A stretch of DNA of 64,000 bases from Symsagittifera roscoffensis. Its lineage: Eukaryota > Xenacoelomorpha > Acoela > Convolutidae. Every line of letters begins with the position of its first letter. The first letter of the stretch is position 1. Shown here piece by piece: positions 42,501 through 54,500 of the stretch. A program made the position numbers and the translations under genes. Location of the stretch: assembly GCF_963678635.1 (NCBI RefSeq), contig NC_087071.1:39023858-39087857 (forward strand), in the 5' to 3' direction. A model generated the notes under the pieces. It saw only the letters and a program-made list of their open reading frames with translations, had not been told where the DNA came from and did not search any database.

Positions 42501-45500
42501 TATGTCCATGATGCACCGCCACCTCCCGATAATGTAAACCTTGTTTCGTATGCAGACGATTTCCACCCCTTCGCAAGCAGTTCCAATATTGATATCGCCT
42601 CAAACTCCATCAATAGCTACCTAAAAAGGCTCTACGATTTTTTCACCTCACGCAAACTAAGTTTCGCGTTCTCTAAAGGATCAGTTACCTTTTTCTCCTC
42701 TTATAACAAAGAATTTAATAAAACACCTAGTGTTCTTTTAAATAACGAGGCGCTACCCCTAAACAAAAATCCAACAATCTTAGGGGTGACATTTGATCCA
42801 ACACTTTGTTTTGCCACTCACTGCAAACAATCCGCTGAAAAGGCCAGACGCAGGATCGGAATCCTGAAGGCATTAGCAGGATCAAGCTGGGGTCACTCCA
42901 AAGAAACCCTCCTCCTAACTTTTAAAGCTTTAATTCGCCCCATACTTGACTATGCAGCCCCCGCATGGTCCCACGCATCAAGTAACACCTCCATAAATTG
43001 CCTGCAGGTTGCCCAAAACCAATCCCTTCGCGTTGTTACTGGATCAAATCTAATGAATTCCACTGCCCACCTGCACAGTGAATCTGAAATCCTAACGGTC
43101 AAAGACAACCATACCCTTCTGTCATCTCAATTTTTTATCTCTACCTATCTTTCCCACCATCCCATTAATTTTATACATTCACATCCCCCTCCTCCCCGTC
43201 TATTTCGCCCCTCAATTATAAGCTGCTTCAAAGAAGACACCCAGAAAATTTTAACCGACTTTTTAGTCTACGCAAACCACCCTCTAGTTCTGGACGACCG
43301 AGACTCTGCCCAGCAGTTAAAATTCTGGAGAGGCTCGTTCACCCCATCTTTACCAAACATCTCCCCAACGCCAAACACCAACACGGCTTCCGCCCTTTTC
43401 ACTCCACCACCACAGCTCTCTCCACTCTCGAATTTTACATTTCAGACGGTTTTAACCAAAATCGCCCCCCCCCCCCCAAACGTACGGTACTGGCCACACT
43501 TGACTTATCTAAGGCTTTCGACATGGTGTGTCATCGCTCACTTGTGGAACTCGTTCATGACACTCCCCTCCCAAGAAGTCTAGTCCGCTGGCTAAGTAAT
43601 TACCTTAATGGTCGACAGGCTGCCACCTCATTCCGTGAACACACATCCCCCCATCGAATAATCCACTGTGGCGTACCCCAAGGTTCTGTTTTATCACCCA
43701 CACTCTTCAATTTTTATGTCCATGATGCACCGCCACCTCCCGATAATGTAAACCTTGTTTCGTATGCAGACGATTTCCACCCCTTCGCAAGCAGTTCCAA
43801 TATTGATATCGCCTCAAACTCCATCAATAGCTACCTAAAAAGGCTCTACGATTTTTTCACCTCACGCAAACTAAGTTTCGCGTCCTCTAAAGGATCAGTT
43901 ACCTTTTTCTCCTCTTATAACAAAGAATTTAATAAAACACCTAGTGTTCTTTTAAATAACGAGGCGCTACCCCTAAACAAAAATCCAACAATCTTAGGGG
44001 TGACATTTGATCCAACACTTTGTTTTGCCACTCACTGCAAACAATCCGCTGAAAAGGCCAGACGCAGGATCGGAATCCTGAAGGCATTAGCAGGATCAAG
44101 CTGGGGTCACTCCAAAGAAACCCTCCTCCTAACTTTTAAAGCTTTAATTCGCCCCATACTTGACTATGCAGCCCCCGCATGGTCCCACGCATCAAGTAAC
44201 ACCTCCATAAATTGCCTGCAGGTTGCCCAAAACCAATCCCTTCGCGTTGTTACTGGATCAAATCTAATGAATTCCACTGCCCACCTGCACAGTGAATCTG
44301 AAATCCTAACGGTCAAAGACCACCATACCCTTCTGTCATCTCAATTTTTTTTATCTCTACCTATCTTTCCCACCATCCCATTAATTTTATACATTCACAT
44401 CCCCCTCCTCCCCGTCTATTTCGCCCCTCAATTATAAGCTGCTTCAAAGAAGACACCCAGAAAATTTTAACCGACTTTTTAGTCTACGCAAACCACCCTC
44501 TAGTTCTGGACGACCGAGACGAAGTCTCCACTTTTATTTTTAACTACTACAAACCAATTTTAAAAGACAACCATACCTCCCTTGTAACCAAGTTCCTAGC
44601 CGAAACCCCTCCGTCTAAAGTTATTTGTATCCCTCCCCCAAAGATTGACCCCTCTGAAAAATCTCTCCCACGTCCCACTGTGGCTTCGGCCGGTAGAGGT
44701 TGCTAAGTTCCTTGACCTGGAGACAGAAGAGCCCAACCCGACCCGCGTGGGCTAACAACAACAACAACAACACACTGCCTTGGGGTACACCGGATGTGAT
44801 TTCGAGAGATTCGGAAAGAACGCCATCAACGCGCACACGCTGTGAGCGACCGCGGAGATAAGAAGAAAGCAGGTCAATAAACTTCTGATCAAGGACCATA
44901 ATTGACAATTTATTTAGGAGGAGATTATGCGGAACAGAGTCAAAAGCTTTCCGAAAGTCAAAGTAGACGGTCCATGTAGCTATATTTTGGTCATTGCAGG
45001 TATAGATTAAGTCAACAAACTCCACTAGCTGAGTAACTGTAGACCTATTTTTAAGAAAACCATGTTGCGAGTTGCTGATTTTGACTTTAACGTACGGATA
45101 TATGTAATTGAAGATGCTTCTCTCAAGTAATAGAGAGTTTAGTAAGAATGCATTTGGCCCGTAGTTCTCAACGTCAATAGCAGAACCAGATTTAAAGATT
45201 GGAGTAATGACCGCACATTTCCAGAAAGAGGGCCAGATACCATAGCTCATATTGACTGGAACAGCGAGCAAATTATCGGGGCAAGTATATTCGCACAGGC
45301 GGAAAGGAGAAATGGCGGAATAGAATCGCATGCTATCGATCCGTTAGATGTTTTACTAAGTAGTTCTAAAACATTTGATACGGTAATATTTAATTGATTC
45401 AATTGTATTTGAGCATTTGGTTGTGCAATGCAGTCATAGGAGTTGATGGTAGCAAAATAGACAGAGACAAAGTATTCATTGAAAAGTGCTGCTTTGGATA

Positions 45501-48500
45501 TCGCAGAGCTTGCTTGTCGCTTCTCCCATGCTAGACAGCCAGGATAAACAGACGATGAACGTAAACTACGGAGAAACGAAAAACAATCACTAGTAGAATT
45601 GCACGAAACTCGATCAAAAAGTATGGCCTTGTCAAGTTCAACTGGTTCCTCGTAAGCCGCCTGAAGCCTGCTGATTGAGGTGGTGCTGTTACTTTCTTTG
45701 CGCTTTAACGTCTTGAATTTATTTAGCAAATGGATCGTATGAGACGAGTAGTAATATGGAAGACCAGAACGATTTTTGCTTTTTAAATTGCACGATCCCC
45801 GAAGCGCAGTTAGAATCGATTCGTAAATCTGATATGATACATCGGCATGTTGAGGAAGGCATGCCAGCTGGTAGAGTTCGTGCAGATGTGAGTTGAACAA
45901 ATCTGGCCTGAACGAGTTCTGACTAAGAACTGATGTATGAGCATAAGTGCAAGGAATAAAATCGAATGGAAAGGAAAAGAACACGCAGAAGTGGTCTGAA
46001 TATGGTTTTTCGGTAATCGATACGGATATTTCTGTATTGGAGGACAAAATAACGTCTAGCAAATTCCCGTCAACATGTGAGGGCTCATCAAGAAGCTGTA
46101 TGAAGTGAAAATCTTCAATTATTGATAGGAATTCAGTCGAATACGAACTAGTAGCCTCGCCAGATTTCCAACAAATATCAGGAAGATTGATATCACCAAG
46201 CACGGTAAAATATCTAGAGTCCGCTAAGATGTGGTTTGCATCGCAATTTTTCTTAAACATTTATAACAAGACTGCAGGCAAACGGATAAATCTTCGATGG
46301 TTAGCCTATATGAGGACTGGGAAGGAGGATTGTAGATTAGGCAAAAGCAATGTGCAAAGCTTGCTGTGTGTATTTCGATAGAGGCTGAAAAGTTAGAATA
46401 TACCTTAGTGGAATACCGAATACTACACGAATTTCTCATTGCAATAAGAACCCCTATATGTTGCGTTGCTTTGCGCTCAGCTCGGCTGATAACAGTGTAA
46501 TCTCCAAATGGAAGGATCTCGCAGCTGTCAATATCGCTATTCAGCCACGTTTCGGTGAGGAACACGAGATCAGGCGAATGTAACGAAAGAAAATTTGCAC
46601 GTTTGATACGCCGATCAATTTTAATCAAGCTCAGTGTATTCAGAAGGCAACATGAAGCCAATAGTCAGTCAGTTGGTACCAGGTCATTGTTATGATACAG
46701 CTTTAGGTTACGTTTCCGAAGCTCTTTAGGATCAACACGTTGCTGTATGAGTTCCTTGCGTTTGATTAGTGCTTTTCGTTGCGCAGCCTGTTCAGTCGGA
46801 TTTAGCGATTTTGAAATTAATATAGGTTTGTCGAAGGTTTTCAGTAGATGTCCTTTTGAAAGGATCTTTCGGGCAATCCAAACAGAAGGGAACTCCACAA
46901 TCCTGGTTCTTGTTCGTATCGAATTTGCATTATAGGGTCCAATTTTTTTGTTCTCGTTATTGGTGCTTGATCTTCGCCTAGATGCTGCAGGAAAGCTGTA
47001 ATCTGGGCGTCGTCAGATTCCGTTTGAGTAACATATTCTCCTTTCGATTCATGAATTCCATCAATACGAATTTGTTGATCGAATAACTGGGCCGTGCTAT
47101 GTGGATTCTCAGGAGCAGCTGAATTTAACGCAACACTTTGAGATTCAGGTTGGCGACAGGTTGATTTCAATGTGGATACATCGCTTGTGAGAGCATCAAC
47201 TTTCATTTCAATGCTTGCCATTGTTTTTTGCTGGGCTTCCTGAAAAGATTTAGAGAGTTTTAACTGAGAGATGGCTTTCCGGAGAAGACACTCAGTATTC
47301 CTTTTTGTTATCTTTGCTAAAGCTGCGGCTATTTCCGATTCAGTGGCTTGAACGAGTTGATCTATAGTTGGAAAGTAGTCTTTCGAACCAAGTCGTCCGC
47401 GTTTTTTATCGGTAGCAGATTGCTCGCTTCCAGACATACCGACAAAAATCAGCTTCTATAAGAATAAGTCAGTCTTTACCCACCAAGATAGGGTTTATAA
47501 GAAATAAGTCTTCGTGCACCAAGAATAGAGAACGAATCAAATGACTTCGCCCAGTAATTAATCTTCACCCACCAAGATAGAGGCAGGCGGGACTTTTGTT
47601 AGAATCAAATATGTTCAGGCCTCTATCTCATTTCGTCTGAAAACACACGGTTTTAAAAGGTGAAATGCTATTTAATAAATTTATCACAACAATTAGGCTA
47701 TAGAGGTCTTTACAACAATCAACGATTTTTGAACAAAGTTAAATCTGCATTTCGCAATTATACAATACAAAAACAGAAAACGGAGCTCTACGCTAAGTAC
47801 AGAAGCGATCCAAGTTAAACCGAAAAGTTTATTTTAAGGAGCATGCAAAGACAATGAAGTAAAACTAGCATTGGGCACACTTGCGAGAACACGGCCAAAA
47901 AGCAGCTCTATCAAGTGACATAAGAAAAGTAGCAATAAGCCTCGAATTTGCAAAAACTCGAGGCTTAGCAAAAATCTGCGACCTAGCAAATTTGAGTCTC
48001 ACGCACTAACCATTCCATTGCCAATTCGATGCAACAAAATTGCCAATTCGATGCAACAAAAGTAGCAACAAATACAAAAAGATACAATTTTGCATGTAAT
48101 AAATCGCAAACAATAAAACCATTTTATGTATAATTTATGCATTTCAAAAGACTGCGAGATATATTGAGTTTAAAAAAATTTCTAAAATCGAGATTTCATT
48201 ATTGTTATGTCGTTTGAAACAATTAGCTTTCTTCAGTTCACTTGAATTAAAAATGCATCAACAGTGTAATTTTATAATTACTCTAATGTCAAAGCACATG
48301 TCATCAGGAAGCAAAGCTGTAGAAGTGCAACAAATTGCCATGTCGTAGCAGCAAACATTCTTGCTTTTACAATCGCAACAAAATTAAAAAGGCATCAACA
48401 GTGTAATTTTATAATTACTCTAATGTCAAAGCACATGTCATCAGGAAGCAAAGCTGTAGAAGTGCAACAAATTGCCATGTCGTAGCAGCAAACATTCTTG

Positions 48501-51500
48501 CTTTTACAATCGCAACAAAATTTGCGACTTCGTCGCAAAAATATTTGCTACTAAGATTGGCAAAAAAAACGAAAGTTCGTAGTATAACACTTATAACATG
48601 CTTACCAACAAGCAGAAAAAAAATTCTCAATATTTTATGACAAACACTGATCACCAAAAGTTTGACGCAGTCACCAGGATTCCAACCAACGCGGAAAGAT
48701 TTCATCTGATTTCTAGTCAGACTCCTTAACCACTCGGCCATGACAGCACATACACTTCGCGGACTGAATTGGAAATAAATATCCGAAACGGTAGTCTCCA
48801 ACCATTGCAACATCGCTAAGAGGCATATGGATCTAAGAGAACATGAATGCAAACAAGATGTTAGCGAGTTCAAGTTGTCTTTATTCAACATTAGCTTTTT
48901 GGATCACTTGCGACAAAAAATTGACGCAGTCAGCAGGATTCGAAACTACGCGGGAAGATCCCATCTGATTTCTAGTCAGACGCCTTAACCACTCGGCCAT
49001 GACTGCACACTATACTTTGGGACTGAATTGAAAATAAATATCCGAAATGATAGTCTCCAACCATTGCAACATCGCTAACAAGCATATGGATCTAAGCAAA
49101 CTTGAAGGCAAACAAGATGTTAGCGAGTTCAAGTTGTCTTTGTTCAACATTAGCTTTTGGATCACTTGCGACAAAAAATTACGCGGATTATGCAACGCTG
49201 GATTATGCACTTGATTCACGGCTGTGGAAACATAATCTGGTAACAATTAACAATTGGCTTCTCAAGATCTAGCATATAGGTTGTTGACGTACACGGTGCA
49301 TCAAAAGAGTATTACTACTGACACGGAACGATTCATTGATTTTTAGTCAAAAAAAGTTACTCATAATGCATATCAGTTCATGGAAAAAATCGGGAATTTG
49401 AGACCGTTTCAAAAACAGTTAGATTTTAGTTGGGATCGTTCATTTTCTATTTTGGATTGCTTTGGAAAAATAAGATTAACTAATTGCTAAGCTCTTGTTG
49501 ATAGAATGAGTTCAGATCATAACGGTACAGCAAAAACCGGTGCTTTCACAATAAATCGCGGCGTGAAACAAAAGTTTTTTTTCTGACTCCATTCCATTTT
49601 CAAGTAAGCCGAACATAGACTTGGATGCAACAATATCCCATTGAGTGATGATCAGACAGCAAAAACTAATTATCCGATATGCTCGATTGTCCGAAATTCT
49701 AGAAATCCCAGAGAAGTTATAACTTTTTTTTCAGAGTTAAGCCGCTCAATGCTGCAACTGCTTACGAGCAATGACAACTTATTGACGATAATTTTCCTGC
49801 ATGCTAGCTGCAGAACACCAAATAAGCAATGTAGATGAACTCTCAAAAAACAGGCCAGCAACAAAATTGACTGTGATAAAACTATATAACTAAACTTTCA
49901 AAAATAGGCAGGCATCCAAACAAAGACTAGTTAAACGTTCAAAAAAATAAACCGGAAACGAACTGTCTTGAAAACCGATAAACATTTGAAAACCGGCATC
50001 AAAACCCAAATGTAACCAATTCGACAACAGCTTAGCCGAAAACAATTCAATTCATTGAAGAACTGGCATTTGAATTTTAATTAAGCCGGCGATATTTAGA
50101 CCGTAAGCCACGTTTTAAATAACCTTCCTGAAAATCATTAGAAAATTTGTACTTGTTTCCTTAAGTATTGGGGCAAACAAAGCATGTTTTAAATGATAAA
50201 ATAATTCGTTCACATGTGAACTCAAAATAAATGTTAATTTTTCCATAACTCATTCGTTTCCTTTACCCTCAATTTGTAGTCACTATGGAGAAGCTTACTT
50301 AAACGAACTCAAAGAAATGTCTGTACTCTGAAACGACAAGTTTCTCAAGCCAGAGACCTTGGTGCATGCCTCAAACGTAGCCAAGACGAGTTGAGCGATG
50401 AAACAATCGAGCTTGAGCATTGCTTGGCTAAATCCTCAATTGCTGATGAGCTGCTTCACGCAATCACTGATGATACAGAATACGACAAGTATTTGATCAA
50501 TGTGAGGAAACACAGAAGGCTACTCGCCAAACTCTACAAGCTGCAAAGATATTGATAGCCGCATCAAGTCAACCTAACAACCCTTTTGCAACTACGCAGA
50601 TCGAACCTGAAAAGATCACAAAGATTGCCGCAGATCAATCTTCCTAGCCTCAGTGGCGATTTCACGGCCTGGCAAAGCTTCATCGATCAGTTTTGATCAA
50701 CTGTTCATGACAATGACAAGCTGTCACCGTTTCAGAAATTGATGTATCTCAAGAGTTGTTTGAGAAGCCATGCTTCTAAGCTCATCGTGAACTGGAGACC
50801 ACATAAAAAATTTACGAATAGATACAAAAACGTTCCTGTAAGGTTTCGGAAGCTGCTGTCAAGTTTTCACTGCAGTTCGAATGCAGAAATTATTGCAGCT
50901 TCGTCCGCTACCTGGATCATTATACAACTCTTCATGGCAGTCCTAGCCAGCCCAAACCGCATCTCACAGAGACAATAGATGCTTTTCAGATCAACCGAAC
51001 TAGATCCATCACAGTTCTTCCAAGCAAACGTCAAAGTTCGATCTCAGAACGGTCCAGTGCATCACTTGACGGTTTTTGTTGACAGTTGTGCTCAGACGAA
51101 CATCCTTAATCTACAGGCCATGCACCAGCTTTTCATCAAAGCAATAGAAGCTCCAGATCGCATAATTGTTGTGAAGCAAAAGAACGCTATGCCGACCCAT
51201 GGTTGGAGGACTCTCACAACTCTACTAAAGTCTGGTAACAATTTCAAAATTCGGCTGATAAAGGAAAATAACACGGATCACGAGCATCCAAATACGCAAA
51301 TTGCAGCCACATATCTACGAAAGGTCAGCAACTATGAAAAAAGAGATCCAGCTTTCGACAAACAAATTGCAATTGATCACCTGATTGGACAATCCGTCTA
51401 CACGCATTGTGAAGTCACGGAACGTCAACGAACGAACTATATTGCTAACCGACACGATCCATGGTTGTACAGTCTCAGGTGTTGCTGATACCGACGAACA

Positions 51501-54500
51501 ACACGAACACACGCGCCATGGTACAGAATCAACTTCCTTGACAACCAGTCCACCACATTAGACAGATTCTGTGAAATTGAAGATAATCCTTCATCACCAG
51601 AATCCCAACACTCCTGGAAAGAGCTTCAGTGCATCCGAAATTTCGATCAGACGAAAACGTATGGCTCAGACGGACGAATTATATTGAGATTTTCCATCAA
51701 CAAATCACATGGGATCTAAAACCAAAACACCCATGAATGGTTGCCCGATATTGGTCATTCAGCACTCAAAGATTTCCAGCAATTCATTTCCAATGAAAAG
51801 AAGCAAAGGCAGAATGGTGACGCTAAAAACGAATACAACGACTTCTTCCAAGAGATAATTGACATTGGCCATATCGAGAATCTAGCTGTGTCATATCAAT
51901 TGCTGCCAACAACAAATAACTCATCATGCAGTTTGGAAGTCAGATTTAATTATAACAAGGTGCACGGCTGTTTGCAACAGATCAGCTCCTACTTCAAATG
52001 GAAAATCACTGAAAAATTGTCTGCTGGTTGGTCCCAAGCATCAGCACCCTGTCCGGTTCCGATTGTTCAAAATTGCACTATCTGGCCTCATTACCAAGAT
52101 TTACATGCAAATGGAACCACACCCAAGACAGAAACCTACATCAGCTCTACTTGAGAAAAGAATAGGATCCAATTGAGAAGTACCGGCTGCCTGGTGTCAG
52201 CTCCGGCATATCTTCAACTAGTTATCACGCCATAGGCGTCATGTCAGACACCATCGAGAAAACAGATGATGAACAGACAAAGCTTGCAACTGGCTAGTCC
52301 CTTTACGTTGACGACAATATTAGTGCAGACACCGAGGAACAATCCATCAGAACTCGCCAGAGTATCATAGAAACTTTGGACATAGCCTGCTTGCAACTTC
52401 ATGGAAACTTTGGACAAAGCCTACTTACAAAGTATCATGGAAAATTTTGACAAAGCCTGCCTCAATTGACATGGTCAGACAAGTTTCTGACTGGTTCCAG
52501 TGTATGGATAAATTGGATTCAGTGAAGACCATAGGCATGCCCCATGGCATCGCAAACATTATGAAGCCAGCCAAAGTCTCGAGTGTTGATTTTGCATCCA
52601 TTTGCTGCCGAAACAGTCAAAAATGTGGCCAAGTTCAGCTCACATGATGACAAGGAAGCAGGAACCTTTGGCAACCATGATGTCGTGCATTTGGATCCCA
52701 ACAGATCCCCAATGAATCTAGATTTTCGCCCATGATCAACTCCAGACGCTTCAAAATCAGACAAAGAAAACCAAAACTTTGACAGTCGCATTCACCATGA
52801 TTGCCTAAAGATGATTACGCATGAACAAGGGTTAAAAAAAAATTTAATTTTGAGATGGATTACACCCAAAAAGTGGCCAACATTTGGGGAAAAATTCCGA
52901 ACGAGGAAATCAAATACCGAGGTCAAACTGGCTACCAGCACGCTTCACTGACTTGCCCCACTGACAGAAATCATCCAGATGTCTCCTATTTTAGCTTCAA
53001 ATTGAAGAATCAAAAAACGAACCCCCAACAAAGGCCATTCAATCATGCCCAAAAAAATTCCGTTTTTAAATAGATCGAGAGTTCAGCGCAGATTTAATCA
53101 AATGGCAGAAAAAAAAACAGGATTGCACCCAGAATCTTTTGGTCAGTTAAGACACGCTAACTTGACAAAAAAAGACAAACAGGAAGTCCACTTAAACAAT
53201 GGAGAGCAGCTCATCCGCTTTGCCCGAAAGCATTCGACCATCTACAATCACTTGCCTGATGATAGTGAGTAACTTGGGACGAGTTTTTGATCTTCTTGGA
53301 CTATAGACCCCTGGGACGGTAAGGCCAAAGATTCTATTCCAAAAGCATTGGATGGTGATTCGGAATGTGATGACAATGTTAGGGCACATATAGCGCACCA
53401 AATCCAAAACTGGATGAATAGCCTAGGTTTTTTTTGGCTGTACTACCAGGCAGCTGGTGGGGAGGAAACCCCTCAAGCAGAAAAAGCAAAAACACTCAGC
53501 GTCGGATAGACAAAAAGAGCAGAAAATTCTGCGAATTCGAACGATGCGGATCTTTTGATAAAACTCTACGCATCGGAGCTTTAGTCGCAAGAGTCGCCCT
53601 CAAACTTCTGAAGAATAACAACGACAATCGCAAATGCAACTTAGGAAAGAGCCTTCTTGTACTAGACGTTCAAGAGCAGCATTTCGACGAAGAACTGAAA
53701 GCAATCAGAAAAGGACAAAACTACAAAACATTAGACGATGATGGATTGCTAAAAATCGGTGGACGACTCGCAGCAGTTGATTGACTAAACGAGCCAGCAC
53801 AAATACTACTGGTGATCTTGCCTCAGAACACTCATTTCTCGAGAACTGTGATTCGCCATAGTCGCCTTTTTCAACTACACTGTGGACTGAATGCCATTGT
53901 GGATCATACGAGTCAAGACGATGGTGCTAACAAGGATAGGCAACTGCATCACTTGCATTAGGTTTCATGGCAGAGAAATGAACCAGCTAATGGCAAACTA
54001 CTCTAGTTAGGTCTACCCATGACAACTTAGGCAGACCAAGGTATTACAAGGAAGCCGATCAACTACTCATTTCTCGAGAACTGTGATTCGCCATAGTCGC
54101 CTTTTTCAACTACACTGTGGACTGAATGCCATTGTGGATCATACGAGTCAAGACGATGGTGCTAACAAGGATAGGCAACTGCATCACTTGCATTAGGTTT
54201 CATGGCAGAGAAATGAACCAGCTAATGGCAAACTACTCTAGTTAGGTCTACCCATGACAACTTAGGCAGACCAAGGTATTACAAGGAAGCCGATCAACTA
54301 CTCAAGTGCAACATAGCAGTTTTCATTTGCTTTTCTACTAAAGCAAAACAATTGGATAATTCAAAAGCCTTGAACACTGAAGAATGCTTGAAAGTTATCA
54401 GAAGGTTCATTGCTCGACAAGGATGACCCAAGCATAACTTTTCCGATAATGGGACTAACTTCATCGGATCACTTAACGAGTTAATTTAAAGAAAAGACTT

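Larger units (their letters stand above)
38744..44767 (+). mobile_element. LINE B: PHD-finger non-LTR retrotransposon nested in LINE A
   Basis: A plus-strand LINE of the I/Jockey kind inserted in LINE A's RT. Order: short 5' leader, PHD-type zinc finger, P/N/S-rich linker, endonuclease ([45 protein letters not shown]), RT ([33 protein letters not shown]), C-terminus to a stop near 44704, a short 3' UTR and an (AAC)n tail. It is flanked by a perfect 13-bp direct repeat. A 1.2-kb RT block is present three times. The coding frame changes at least three times, so this copy cannot make one protein. Sequence is C-rich, unlike its surroundings. Confidence 0.93.
37726..47697 (-). mobile_element. LINE A: CR1-like non-LTR retrotransposon, split by LINE B
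   Basis: Read on the minus strand: a 5' leader (47697-47438), ORF1 (47437-46665), then ORF2 with an endonuclease ([28 protein letters not shown]) and a reverse transcriptase ([33 protein letters not shown]). The 3' end is a (TAG)n-type tail at 37751-37726. LINE B (38744-44767) sits inside the RT at GSVL. Without it the element is about 3.9 kb. ORF2 changes frame about three times (near 46255, 45300 and 38520), so it is inactive. CR1 assignment rests on the look of the endonuclease and RT. Confidence 0.88.
48650..49170 (-). repeat. ~259-bp tandem duplication carrying the two tRNA-Ser copies
   Basis: The flanks are copied too: tccgaaacggtagtctccaa/tccgaaatgatagtctccaa, and gatgttagcgagttcaagtt in both. 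The two units differ by several percent. Confidence 0.85.

Noticed and set aside
46841-47437. The 198-codon ORF as a possible host gene
   Set aside because: Its position just ahead of an endonuclease-RT ORF on the same strand and its coiled-coil/basic layout fit a LINE ORF1 protein.
52447-52791. ORFs of 66-90 codons on both strands as independent genes
   Set aside because: They fall within the BEL/Pao fossil and have no support beyond being open.
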